Program-made: the position numbers and the translations under genes
NCBI RefSeq assembly: GCF_025698545.1
Contig: NC_068575.1
Span: forward strand, 55,189,980-55,253,979
DNA length: 64,000 bases
Reading direction: 5' to 3'
Origin: Gossypium raimondii
Taxonomy: Eukaryota; Streptophyta; Magnoliopsida; Malvales; Malvaceae
Notes under the pieces: model-generated
What the model saw: only the letters and a program-made list of their open reading frames with translations
Database searches by the model: none
What the model was told of the DNA's origin: nothing
Part shown: piece by piece, positions 49,850-62,448 of the stretch
Numbering within the stretch: the stretch's first letter is position 1
Layout of the letters: each line of letters opens with the position of its first letter

Positions 49850-52838
49850 TTAGTTAAGAGTGTAACATCTCTGCATAGGAAGCTGTTGTATCTCATTAGG
49901 ACCTATCACTTATGCTCTTGAAGTAGGCTATCTGCTATAAAATTTTAGAATTTGTTTTACTTTTGCTGCATCTCTTTTCTATTTATAATTTAGTGAAGTA
50001 TAAGTATAGGTTTCACAATTCAAATCATCCTTCTGTCTTCTCTTTATTAAGGTCCAAGGTTGTGGAGAGGCTTCATGTGATTCCCTCTTCTCAGCACCAA
50101 TTCAAGGATACATGTTAGGAGTTTTATCTGCTTGTCTTTCCGCATTGGCTGGCGTGTATACGGAGTTCTTGATGAAGCAAAACAATGATAGCTTATACTG
50201 GCAGAATGTACAGTTGTACACGTAGGTTCCTTTCTTTATCTTTTTTTATTGTAAAGTGTTCATTGCCTCATTATTTGAGGAATATTACTATGCATTTAAA
50301 GTATTTTTTGTTTCTCTAATCTTATATGTAACCAACCAATGTGTATTAGTATATTGTCAAGTTCAAGCCATTCAAAGTAATGAACATGATTGTTGGTTGA
50401 TTTATTCTCATTTATGTTCTTCCAGGTTTGGTGCAATCTTGAACATGGCACGGCTTGTAGTTGATGATTTTAGAGCTGGATATGAGAAAGGACCTTGGTG
50501 GCAACGGCTGTTTAATGGATACAGCGTCACCACTTGGATGGTTGTGTTAAATCTAGGTTCTACTGGGCTTTTGGTTTCATGGTTAATGAAATATGCTGAC
50601 AATATAGTCAAGGTATCTTCTTTGTAGCTATTCTTGATTCTGTGTGTGATTTCTATCCGTAGGCCGGTGAATGTTTTATTGTCATAGATTCTTTTCATGT
50701 TTTCATGTTCGAACCTGGAGATTTCCCCTTGATTTGTTTCATGCTACTAAACTTCTTAACTGCTTCGTGACAATCTGAAATTTTGGGTAGAATTCGTCTC
50801 TTCTTTTTTTTTTCAAGTTCTTTAACAACTAGTTGTTTATGCTTATTCATTCAGGTATATTCCACATCGATGGCCATGCTATTGACAATGGTTCTCTCTG
50901 TGTTCCTCTTCAGTTTCAAGCCAACACTTCAGGTAGGCTTCATTGCTGTGGTCTAAACGAGATATCCAACTTAAATGGCAGGCTATACTTGGATAGGTTT
51001 TTTTCAATTCAAGCTGTCCCAGCCCAAATTAATAGTTAATAATTAGAAACATATTTTATTTAAATTTAATTATTAATGTATAAATAATATTAATATATAA
51101 AAACCGTGTTTAATACTCTACTATTTAACAATCGTAATATGGACTTTTGGGCTGGGCCTGGGTAAGGGAAGTAAAAAATATCTGCTCCGATTCTGCGCAG
51201 CCCATGGGCAAGTCTACCTGGATATAGCTATTCAATTCATTTTCTTTTCAGGGTTGAGTTTCATGGTTAATGAAAAATGCTCTCACACATAGTCCTGAAT
51301 ATGTTATCAATTGTGGTCTGAACTGGATATCCATCCCCTAATTCAGTCTCTAAGGCTTTGCTTGGTAAGTTGAAAAGAAAATCGGAAAGATGGAGAAAGG
51401 AGGAGAAAAGAGAAGGATAAAATATATATTTTCTTTCCATTGGTTTAACTTGGTATGAAAATGAAAGGAAAAGTAATTTCCTTTCCATTCATTGCTTTGT
51501 AGAGTTAAAACATAAGAGGAAGGAAAATAAAATTTTAGAAAATACAGAATCTTGTAAATATGCACATTTAACTTACATCTCTCTCATTTCTCCCTCTTAG
51601 CATTCCAATTCAGAATGACTTGTTTTTATGCACGATGAGAAATTGTTTATCCTTCCTTTATTTTTCTTCTCACTTTTCTTTCTTATCAAATGCACTTAAA
51701 ATTTATTTTCTTTCCACTTTTCCACTCTCTCTTTTCGTCCTTCAGAATTTTCACTTAACCAAGCACACACTAAGTCTCTAAGTGTGTTATTGTAGCTGTG
51801 TTCCAAACCTGGATGATGGTGTTAAATTTATATTTCGTTGGGCTTTTAGTTTTAGTTTCATGGTTAACAAGAAATTCTCACACGAAGAGACACATATACA
51901 CACATATGGTCTGGAATTTTATATCCACTTGTCAGGTGATCTGTGAGTTATCCTGTCTGTTTTGGTCATTTTATGTGAATATAGTTCTTGAAACATACAG
52001 AAACTTTTTGGGGCTCCTCTGACGGTTATGCTGCTAGTTTTGTTTGGCAATTGTTGAACATTGGATTGCTTATTTTGCTCTTCTTGGCATTTTTTCAGCT
52101 TTTCTTGGGAATCATTATTTGCATGATGTCTCTACATATGTATTTTGCTCCTCCAAGTATGCTTGTAGGCCTGCCTCCAACAGTTAGATCAGATCCAGAT
52201 AGCCTTGTCATTGTTTCAGATGACCATAAAGCAGAGTCATGACCATCAACATCTTTTCTGAAGTATGTAATTCTGTTGCAATTCTCCTATTAAAGGAAAT
52301 TAAATTTATTAAAAGTTTCACCGCCTACCAATTGAAATTCATCAATTAGGTATTTAGTTAGAATTTTATTTTTACAGCTGAACATGGGACATGAAAATGA
52401 GTCCCACTAACAAGGTAACGTGGTCATGTTTGATTACTTGAATGGTCATTTTCTCATTTGAGTTATGAGAAAAACCTTGTTTCCTACATATTCATACAAA
52501 TGAAGGTTAATTCCTTTGTTTTATGGAGTTGTCTTCTGTTTCTTGATGAGACGTTAACAGATAGTTGGAAAGAGAACTATGCATTATTGTAATGGATTAA
52601 TGAAAGCGAGCAGTACTCAAAGCAACTGTTTCTTGACCGAGTCTGGCTTATATTGTTTTGCTTTTATAGATATCGACAACTATGGTACAAATCAAACCAT
52701 CATAAGTGGCTGATGTTTTTCCTTTACAAGATTTTAGATTTTAGCTGCAGCTTTGTTAACAATGCAGTGACCACAGACCGCCGCAATGAATTGCTTAAAG
52801 GTTGTTCTGTTGGATTGGTGGGACAAATGCCTGCTATT
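49850..52838. repeat. 3.0-kb tandem duplication, copy B
   Basis: 2989-bp partner of copy A. The coding exons are identical, while non-coding parts differ almost only in homopolymer length (for example near 51164, 51406, 51430, 51459, 51530, 51593, 51662 and 52363). After 52838 unique sequence begins (GATGTTCTAAG). Confidence 0.97.
50052..52242 (+). pseudogene. Headless second copy of the nucleotide-sugar transporter (exons 5-8)
   Basis: Exon copies at 50052-50221, 50426-50612, 50855-50932 and 52099-52242 are identical in sequence to exons 5-8 of the full gene and keep their splice sites and the stop. Exons 1-4, the start codon and any promoter are missing, so alone it would make only the C-terminal part of the membrane protein. 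If the duplication is real, read-through from the full gene could splice exon 8 or an earlier exon to these copies, or splice exon 4 to exon 5 of copy B, which would still give the normal protein. If it is an assembly fault, this copy does not exist in the genome. Confidence 0.85.
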
Positions 52839-54060
52839 GATGTTCTAAGTCAGTCATTACTTTTGTTTAGATGATATTAAATGAAAAGTCTAAATATGTA
52901 GATCCAATTATGTTGCATTGTTGCCAATGCCCGAAGGTTTTGAGGCCCTGAAGAAGCCAAAACCAAGGATATGGCTGACCCTATTTTAAAAGCTGGCAGG
53001 TCTGGCAAAATACTGGCCCGCTATGGCAAATCGAATTATTATGGTTACTACCATTTATTAGTATGAAATTATAAATGGGTAGATGGTAGGAAACCACCTT
53101 GATTTTGAGAAGTTTTGTTTTCTTAGTTACGTCTAATTTGGAATATCGCATCACCTCCTCGACAATGCTTGCTCCAATACATACCCCTACAGTAGTTCAT
53201 CTATAAAAAGGCCAGTAGGCCACAACCAAATAACCACACGGTTTAGGTGTTTCAGAAATGGGTGTCAAACCAGTAGCCAGTGCAGTGGGCCAAATGGTCA
53301 GCAAGCTAGGAACTGGTGCAGCCACTTCTAGATGTCACTGTACTACCAAGGTACAACAAAGCTGACTACGAGGTCATGCTAGAGTGGAAGCTTACCCATT
53401 TCCGGAGATGTTGAGCACAAGAGAAAGTTCGCCATGGGAGCTTTTGTCTGGGCTCGCTAGATTTGTATTTCTGTTGATCCCTCCACGTTACAATTATTGA
53501 AGCTACAAGACTGTTATTTTCTTGGTATGCTTTCGATAGTTCCAATTTGATCTGGTTTTGTTTACGTGATCAAGAAATGACTTGAAAAAAATATTTTGAA
53601 GAACGATAAAAAATAATCAAAGGAAATAAATCTATATGAAATGCAAACAATAAATAGGACAACGCTAAATGATTAAGAATATGGTAACTGGAGCTATCTA
53701 TTTTAGTTAGTTAATACTGTAGTAATACATTCTATAGACTATCGTTTCCCTGTTATACTGAAACGAATATTTTCTGACATCGGCCTCCAGTTCTGAATTT
53801 GTTCAGGTCCGTCCAAGAACTAGTTAGTGGTTAGCCTTGGGAGCCTGCTGAGCCCAAATAATCAAGTAAAAAGTACAGAGTAAGAGTAACCTGGGTAGAC
53901 CTTGGATGGGAACGCATTAAATGAAGCCCAATTTTATAAACAAACCCATGAGAGAGGGAGGGACGGAGGAGTAGGATGGGAAGGTCGGGTTAAGCTAAAG
54001 CGCAAATTAGCATTTATTATTAGGCAAGAGCAAGCCGGCGCATAATATAAATTATACACT
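52839..54060. other. Intergenic DNA between the transporter duplication and gamma-tubulin
   Basis: No gene seen. Moderately GC-rich pieces at 52920-53040 and 53200-53470 are not recognised. Confidence 0.5.
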
Positions 54061-54086
54061 GTTTGTACCGGTCAGTGTCACTGGCA

Positions 54087-54095
54087 TATAAAAAA
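54087..54095 (+). promoter_or_regulatory. TATA box candidate of the gamma-tubulin gene
   Basis: TATAAAAAA stands about 147 bases before the ATG and about 35-50 bases before a CT-rich tract that would suit a transcription start. Confidence 0.5.
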
Positions 54096-54194
54096 GCCGA
54101 AAGGCTCTTCTCAATCTCATCATTTCTGTTTTTTTTCCCCCTTCAAAAAGCGTCGGGCGCCAGGCCTTCTTTTGCGCCTACCGATCTAAAGTCT

Positions 54195-54203
54195 AAACCC
54201 TAG
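54195..54203 (+). promoter_or_regulatory. telo-box AAACCCTAG in the gamma-tubulin leader
   Basis: The telo-box is a known plant promoter/leader element in genes active in dividing cells, often near the transcription start. Here it lies 31 bases before the ATG. Function is inferred from motif and place only. Confidence 0.5.
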
Positions 54204-54233
54204 TTTCAAGCGAAAGGAAAAAAGAAAGAAGAA

Positions 54234-57200
54234 ATGCCGAGAGAAATCATAACACTGCAGGTGGGACAATGCGGGAACCAGATTGGAATGGAGTTTTGGA
54301 AACAGCTCTGCCTCGAACACGGCATCAGCAAAGAAGGCATTCTTGAAGATTTCGCTACTCAGGTTCTCTTTTTCTTTTGAGGTTTTCTCTTCGTATTGTT
54401 ACTTTTTGTACTTTAAAGCTTCACTTTCCAGTTAATTATGGGAATTCATATTGAATTTTTTTTCCATTTATTTGCAGTTTTACTAATAATTAAATGTCTA
54501 TGATGATTTTAAAAAAAGTACTTGATATTTAAGCTGTCAGATTAGGTCCCCATTAGGGATACATAGCCCGTAATTTGTTGATATTGAGATGATTTTATGT
54601 GAGATATAAAAGAATAAGGAGTGAGTTGGTTCTTGCGATTTAAACATCGGTATCTCTATGTCTTGATTTTCTCGGCACGGATGATGCAGGGAGGTGACAG
54701 GAAAGATGTCTTTTTCTACCAAGCTGACGATCAGCACTATATACCACGTGCTTTACTCATAGATTTGGAACCTAGAGTAATTAATGGAATTCAAAATAGT
54801 GAATACAAAAATCTATACAATCACGAAAACATCTTTGTTTCTGATCATGGTGGAGGTGCTGGAAACAACTGGGCCAGTGGATATCATCAGGTAGCATGTT
54901 TTGGTGGATCCTATTCGAGTAATGTTTCAACTTTTGTTTTTTATCACTTTTATCTCCCTTCTCCATCATTATAGTATGTTTCAAGTAACAGTCAGAAACA
55001 ATTATGGTCTTCTGCACATTATTTTAAGTTAACATGTTCAGATCATCTTGTTGATTAGGAAAAAAATGATCAGAATTTCAAGTATCAGTAATTTTTTATT
55101 GATGGCAGAATAGAATCAATAGATATATGCTTTCATGAAATGTTGAGGATATCAGTTTTTCTTTTTTAATCTTAGAATCATTTTTCCTTGTTTATAGAAA
55201 TCATTAAGCATATTGCAACTTTTTTATGAAAAAATCTGACATGAGTTTCATGACTTGTACGTGTTATGTATTAATAATCTTTTATCAAAATCCAGCTCCT
55301 TGATCATTAATAATACATTATTTTCAAACAGGGAAAGGGTGTTGAAGAGGATATAATGGACATGATTGACAGAGAAGCTGATGGAAGTGATAGTCTTGAG
55401 GGTTTTGTTCTCTGTCATTCAATTGCTGGAGGGACAGGCTCAGGTTTCTTCTCGTCTTCTTATTTGTGTTTTTAACTCTCTGTTCTGGCCTATGTAATAT
55501 TTGTAATTATTTATTTTAAGCTTTTTTTCTCTTTTGGTTTATATGTCCACACGTGTTTGTTTCTTTTGGTTGCAAAAATTAGGATCCCAGCAGTAGTAGT
55601 GTCTTCCACTAAGGTACTGAAATTTTCTTGAAGACTTTGTTTTGGTTACAACTTGATTGCTTTCATCTACAATGAAGGTATGGGTTCCTATCTGTTGGAG
55701 GCTCTGAATGACCGCTACAGCAAGAAGCTGGTTCAGACTTATAGTGTATTTCCTAACCAGATGGAGACAAGCGATGTGGTGGTCCAGCCGTACAACTCAC
55801 TTTTGACACTCAAACGACTAACGTTAAATGCTGATTGTGTTGTTGTTCTTGACAATACTGCACTCAATAGAATTGCTGTAGAACGTTTACATCTAAGTAA
55901 TCCTACGTTTGCTCAAACAAATTCTTTGGTTTCCACTGTGATGTCTGCAAGCACAACTACATTGCGGTATCCAGGGTATATGAACAACGATTTGGTTGGT
56001 CTTCTTGCCTCTTTAATTCCAACCCCAAGATGTCATTTTCTTATGACAGGTTACACACCACTTACAGTGGAGCGCCAGGTACTTCAAATACTTGTTTTTT
56101 ATATTTATGACTTTGTAGTTGATTGTGGTTCCTGATCAATTGCTCCTTGTGTGATTTTTAGAGTTAAGTAGAGCCTTTACACAATTTGTCTATAATCGAT
56201 TCACTTACTCATTTCATAATTGGGGGTAAAAAAGAGGTTGGGGTGAAAAATGGATCTGAAGCTTTAAAATTCCATATATTTTATTTTTATTAAATCGATC
56301 ATCTCAGTATGTCTCATCAGTCCTAAATTATTGTTTTTAGTCTTGTTATTCATGGAAAGATCTTTTTGGTGTAGTGTGATGCCTGTGTTTCTCTTCCTGG
56401 CAGGCCAATGTGATTCGCAAAACTACTGTCCTTGATGTTATGAGAAGACTTCTCCAGGTGAGATATGTAGGTTGTACTTATTTCAAAATGGGTTGCATTT
56501 TTCTAACCCTATGCTTCCTGGCAGACAAAAAATATTATGGTTTCCTCTTATGCACGCACAAAAGAAGCTAGCCAAGCAAAGTATATTTCCATACTGAATA
56601 TCATTCAAGGGGAAGTAGATCCTACTCAGGTATGTTGAACTTTTTTTTTTTTGGAAATGCTATAGCTTTTACAGGAAATGTATCTCCAAAGTCTCACATT
56701 TATATTATGGATAAGAAAATTATATGCATCATTCTTTATTCTTGGGCAAGTCGTTGATTACCTTTTTGTTGACTTTGGCCAGTAGAACAACATGTGCATT
56801 CTTTAGCGGTTTTAGTTATTTCTATCTTAAGGGTGGTAATTGGTCTAAGATTTTGCATGTGAATGCATGCAAATATATATATTGTCTAGGGTATTGAACA
56901 TCTTATTCTTCCTTCTGTTGACTGTTGTCCAAAAGTTTACAACGGTTTGCTTTATCTTTTCTTTAAAATGATATTGGACATTTGATAGATTCTCATGTCC
57001 TTTTTTTTCTCTACCTCTGTTTTATCCTTTCTCTTTTCAGAAACGTCTCTTTTCTTTAGACTTATTGTGTTAATTTTCTTCACAGAAGATAGTTTGAGTT
57101 TTGTGGTCATAGCCAGTGCTTCTCTCCCCTTGAAAATTTAGAGCATTGATATTGATAAGATGGTTGCAATGATGCTCCTAGGCACACGTCAACTTAAAAT

Positions 57201-58693
57201 ATTCTAGTTTAAACCGTGAGAAAAGGGCGCATTTCAGAGAAATCCAACCTTGATTTCTTGTGGCTAGTAACTATATATTTTCTCCCTTGAAAGAGAAGAA
57301 AGTATTTGGCGTGTTGCAATTTGAAATCATTTGAAAGTTTAACAAAGCCTAATCCAACTATGTGAGATCAACTATATTACTAATGTACACTTTGTTAGTA
57401 TTTATTGAATGGAAGAGTAACTTAACTCGATTGCTTGTTAGTTGTTAATGGTTATGTGTGTTTGAAAATCAACTTAAATAATTTCATGGAATGGTTTTTG
57501 TATTGTCTATTCTTACTGGTTTGAGCTTTTAATGTTTGCTGAATAATTTCCCCTGTTTTATCAGGTGCATGAAAGTCTACAGAGGATTCGTGAAAGAAAG
57601 CTAGTAAATTTTATTGAATGGGGCCCTGCAAGTATTCAGGTCTCTTGATAGTTGAAGCAGTTGTCCTCACTTTGGGTAATTATTTTTTCTTATGATACCT
57701 GGACTTACATCATCTCTTTTTGTTCTTTTTGCGTTTTTGTAGGTTGCTCTTTCTAGAAAGTCCCCATATGTCCAGACTGCCCATAGGGTACAACTCTAGT
57801 TCTTGTCTTTTGGACTTTAGATCTCTTATTTTGCCTGCATTATAGAACAATTCACAATATTTAATCTGAATAAACAAGGGTAACAACTTTGAGCATGATT
57901 TTGCTCTCCTTAAAAGGGACCCTTTTGCTGGAGAAAAAATAAACAAGGGCATATTGCATTCTTCAGGTGAGTGGTCTTATGCTAGCAAGTCATACCAGTA
58001 TCCGACACCTCTTCAGCAAATGTTTGAGCCAGTATGAGAAGTTGAGAAAGAAGCAAGCATTTCTTGACAATTATCGGAAGTTCCCAATGTTTGCTGTGAG
58101 TTACCAGCTTTCTGCCCACTTTCTAATTTACGATTGCTGTCACTATGCTTTTTGTGTGTTCATATGAATTGCAAAGATCTGCGTGCATGAGTTTTATGCG
58201 AATAGATGGAAGTTGTAACATGTATTTATATGCAACCACACATATTTGTAAGCCTGTCCTAAGGGCATGTTACTTCTTTAGATCGGTTAAGAGATTCAAA
58301 TCCATGACTGAAATCATCAGTGTGATTTGTTTGTTAATTCTGCTACATGTCATTTGCTTCCAAATCATATAATATTTTTCGATTGGGTACCTAAAAAGTG
58401 CACATCACATTGGTATTTTTATCCTAATCTCATTCAACATTAACAGGACAATGACCTTTCTGAGTTTGATGAATCAAGGGACATAATTGAAAGTTTGGTT
58501 GACGAATACAAGGCTTGTGAGTCACCAGATTATATCAAATGGGGAATGGAGGTAAATGCCTAGCTGGCCCCAACTTCTCCAATTTTGAGAACCTCTTGGC
58601 TTTAATTGATAATAATGTTATATGCAGGATCCTGACAATTTAACTGGAGAAGGAAATGCCTCAGGAACACTGGATCCGAAATTGGCTGTGTGA
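54234..58693 (+). CDS. TUBG1: Gamma-tubulin, 11 exons
   Basis: Gamma-tubulin nucleates microtubules as part of gamma-tubulin complexes at the nuclear envelope, cortex, spindle and phragmoplast. Exons are 54234-54362, 54690-54890, 55332-55443, 55678-56078, 56404-56457, 56525-56629, 57565-57639, 57743-57787, 57967-58095, 58447-58551 and 58628-58693, giving 473 residues (plant gamma-tubulins about 474). It starts [20 protein letters not shown], diagnostic of gamma rather than alpha or beta. The tubulin GTP-binding signature GGTGSG lies at about residues 143-148, split by an intron. The C-terminus is [11 protein letters not shown]. All splice sites are GT/AG and the frame is intact. A donor-like CTCAG|GTAAGG about 35 bases after the stop suggests a 3'UTR intron. 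Whether TUBG1 or TUBG2 cannot be told. Confidence 0.96.
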
Positions 58694-60380
58694 ACAGAAT
58701 AAGGCTCAATTGCGAGTTCTTCTCAGGTAAGGAACTGTAGGTGGTTTCATTTTTTGCAAAAGTACTACTATTAAGTTATTCAACTCTTGTGGTGGAATTG
58801 AGACACTAAAGTTGATTTAGAATCTGCAGTCATTTTCAGTCATTGCCTTAGGTTTTGATGTGGTTCTGAAATGAAAATTGAAGAAAATAGCGCTTTTTCT
58901 TTTTCTTATTAATTTGGTTTTTTCCCTTGGCATCTGACATATACATTGTCTTTTGGTAAGGCCATTAATGTCCTTATATGCATTAGTTTCTTCATGCGTC
59001 TGTTACTACCTTATGTGTGTGCACTCTCCCGTGCAATTTTGTTAATTTTTTTACTACAATTATGAGGGTCACTTGGTTTGAATTGGAATTTGTTTCTTAC
59101 AGGATACCGCATAAATATTAGGACCATTTTGGGGAGTGGAATGCAATTTTAGTTTTTCTTTTTAATATCCTTGTGTATCCGGTTTTGTGTATTTAACAGA
59201 AGAAAAGTTGATTTTAGGATGATAGCATCATGGCTTGTAATTGGGTAATTGTTTTGAGTTTGATTTTAGGATCTCACTGATACTTCTTGAGAAAGACCTG
59301 CGCCTGGTTTGAGTTGGATGTATATTTTTGCGTAGGATTTGTTAGGTGTTGTGTGCCGTGGTAGTTAAAAGTTTTATCCTAACAGATCTGTTTTTGGAGT
59401 GGAGCTAAAAGGATTAGAATTGGTAACCATTTAAAATGGTTTGAGTGGGAATATCATTCTAATTCAAAACAAAAGGTATCATCGGCACGGGATCGACATA
59501 GCATGTGCTGTCATATCATTTGTGTGAATATATGCTTATATCATGGTCTGGTCCCATCCCGTACCGTACATAATTTGAATGACGTTTTTTCTCGCCTATG
59601 CTGCAATTTTTAATTGTTCATTTGAATTTCTCAAAGTAATAACCAGTAGGATAAATACAACTATACATGTATAAAATAATAATATCATGCAGAACTTCTG
59701 TAGCGACGGCTACTGCCAAATAACGTTGGCAGCTGGAGGGTATCCGAGGCCATAGGGTGGTTAGTTTTTGTGTTCTACTTGCAGCTCCGTGTTCTTTATA
59801 TTCGTTAAAACTTAAAAGACTATTCGAATTTCTTTTTCATTTCAAAGTTGAAAAAACCATGCATCAATCATTAAATTATATCATTTGGATGCTTGGGCTG
59901 GATGGGAGCTGATGTGAAACTCTAGACTATGTTAATTTAGATTATCGGCATCGCTTATCTCATTCAGTTCCTGGAATTAACTGTTGATATAGAAACCTTT
60001 GATAGACAAATGTTGAAAGGGTTGTTAATTGAATGGGAGTCAACAATCACTCAGTCTGCAGTCTATTTGACCAATTGACAGCAAAGTTGATAATGATGGT
60101 CAGGCGACAGTGGCCCAGAACAAGAAAACAAAGACCGAATAAGAGAGGCTGCAAGTTGTATCTGCAAATGGCGATTGACATCTAACCTCGTTTAGGGTTG
60201 AATTATAGTAAGTTTAAAATATATTTGAAGTTAAAATTAAACGAACACAAAAATTACTGATTAAGGTTCGGCCAAAAAAACGTTATTATTAAAGAATATA
60301 TCCTATCGTACTTGAACTTCTCCTAGTCTAATTGAGATGAAATTTCATTACATTATGCGAAATTAATTGATTTATTTTTA
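58694..60380. other. 3' region of gamma-tubulin and intergenic DNA
   Basis: Possible 3'UTR intron donor at 58728. Otherwise no gene, no clear repeat. Confidence 0.45.
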
Positions 60381-60625
60381 AGGGTGTGCTTGGATATGAG
60401 TAATGGTAAGTGTAATTATTAATATAGTAATTATATGTTTGTAACTACAAAGAATTTTTTGAAGGCAGAATGTAAATACATCTAAATTTAAATAAAAATA
60501 AAAATTCGAATATAATCATGACTACCTATATATATTTGAATTACACTCAAGAGATTAATTAATTACCATAATTACTCAAATGTATTACATGGGTGCAATT
60601 ACACATAGTATCCAAATCCAAAACA
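60381..60625. mobile_element. Possible MITE, about 245 bp
   Basis: Begins AGGGTGTGCTTGGATA and ends with TATCCAAATCC, an imperfect inverted relation around TTGGATA/TATCCAA. The interior is AT-rich with TAATTAC/GTAATTA motifs. Ends are uncertain. Confidence 0.35.
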
Positions 60626-61243
60626 AATTATAGTTATGGGTGAAGCGCAGGTATCTCTCATCCTAAGTTGTAAATCTAAACTGAAATAAGAAGTTGATGT
60701 TAAATTCATATGAAATATATCTACTAAATAACCACCGAATTTGCATTTAGCAATCTAATTTAAAATGGGGAAAGTATATTCTTGTTTGAATTTAAATTCA
60801 AATTAATTTTGGATAAAAGAATATTATTAATTGAAATGATAGCAGCAACACTTAATTGTCAACCTAGTAAAGGAACTAATAGCGGTTTAATCCAATATCG
60901 AGAATAACGTTAAGAAAACAAGAGTTTGGTATGAAAGGAGAAAACAACAACTAAGCAACAACCCATGAACAGTCTGTCTCAACAACAATACAGAAAAAAA
61001 GGCTTGACCCACACCCACACTCCCCCAAGTCTCATTTCCCCCCATTTTTACTGCTTACAAATTACAAAATTAAAATACAAACTCATTTTTAACTCCCTAT
61101 AATACAATCTCAACCTCTTTATTTAAACCCAAGTTTTCTCTCTTCTGCATTAGTCCTTGGGGTTTTCAACTTTGTGTTTTTCTTCAGCGCTCTCTCTCAT
61201 ATTGCTCCCTGCTGATAATTTTAGAAAGGGTTTCTGCGCAAAC
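60626..61243 (+). promoter_or_regulatory. Upstream region of the AGP peptide gene
   Basis: AT-rich, becoming C-rich near 61010-61050. TTTATTTAAACCC at about 61118-61130 is a possible TATA region about 120 bases before the ATG. No gene. Confidence 0.4.
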
Positions 61244-61726
61244 ATGGCAGTCATTTCTTTCAGGGTTCTTATGAGAGTTGTGACCATCTTTGCTCTTGTT
61301 TTTGCTATTGTCTCACCCAATGTTGAAGCTCAGTCTGCTGCACCAGCTCCTTCTCCTACAAGTGATGGTAACTAATCCATATCTTTAACATGCTGTTTTT
61401 GGACCTTTAGATCTTTTCAATACTGCCTTCCTTATAACACTATTCAGGCATTGCCAAAATCTACTCTCTCTTTTTTTTTCTTTTCTTTTCACTCTGAAAC
61501 GGTTCTCATTTTTTCTTAAAGGCATTGTTTTTCTCACAGTTAAAATAAATACAGTGGGCTTTTTCCCCCAAAATCAAATGCATTAAATAATTAATTACTT
61601 ATATCCATTTGATTTTGGGCAGGAACTTCAATTGACCAAGGGATTGCTTACGTTCTGATGCTTGTGGCACTGGTGCTTACATACCTTATCCACCCTCTAG
61701 ACGCGTCCTCCTACACCTTCTTTTAA
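61244..61726 (+). CDS. Arabinogalactan peptide (AGP16/AGP20 type), GPI-anchored, 2 exons
   Basis: Short secreted cell-surface proteoglycan backbone. Exons 61244-61367 and 61623-61726 give 75 residues. A signal peptide (about 1-29, ending NVEA) is followed by a very short mature part, QSAAPAPSPTSDG, whose Ala-Pro and Ser-Pro pairs are hydroxyproline and arabinogalactan sites. A C-terminal hydrophobic segment (IAYVLMLVALVLTYLI) follows, and it ends HPLDASSYTFF. In AGP peptides this tail is removed when the GPI anchor is added after the DG/S region. An in-frame ATG at 61157 would bury the signal peptide behind 29 residues, so 61244 is preferred. The intron follows the first base of a Gly codon. 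The DASSYTFF-like end resembles AGP16/AGP20. Confidence 0.92.
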
Positions 61727-62448
61727 ATTATATTATTCATTTTGGTAACAGAGTACTATGTGGATAAATCTATCTAAATCTATCAAGTTCCTTTTTTTTT
61801 CCCTTTCTTTTTGGGTGATGGATGTAGTGGTTAATGGTTTGCATTGGTTTTGAGAGATTGATTGATTAATGTGATTCCTGAAATGATAGCCTACTGTGTT
61901 GCCTCCACTACTTGATTCTTTTGCTTTCAATAACATTTGGAATCCTCCTTTCGTCCCTGCTAATCTTTTAGCTTCCTTCTTTCTAAAGGAGGATAACTAA
62001 AAAGTAAAAAGAACTGCAAATGAGTACTAATGTTTCTCTCCAATCTCAAACAATGGGGCAGGTTTTGAGCACATTTTGCGCTTTCTATCTATTCAAGTAC
62101 TTGAAACAAACCATCAAAACAAACTTTATTCCAAATATATTCTTAACAGAAAAAAAGAAAAAGGGTTTCTGTAATTCTGTTTCAACTTGCAACATTAGGC
62201 TTGCATTATGTGAAAAAAGAAAAAAAGAATAGGAAATATACAGCCTGGAATTTCCAGATCCTGGAATCATTTGAGTCATGAGCATGGGTATCCACTGAAA
62301 AAAGCTTTGCCAAAGTGGTTTGAAGCGACATGATGGAATTTTTTATGGGGGACCAGAAGTGTGTTAATTCTTTTATTTACATCATTGAGTCGGGTGACTA
62401 TACTTGAATCATTAAATCAACCATAGTTGTGGCACAAATCCAAGTCTT
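61727..62448. other. Convergent 3' region of AGP peptide and mitochondrial carrier genes
   Basis: 3'UTR of the AGP gene on + and of the carrier on - should lie here. Short frames in this stretch are not genes. Confidence 0.5.
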
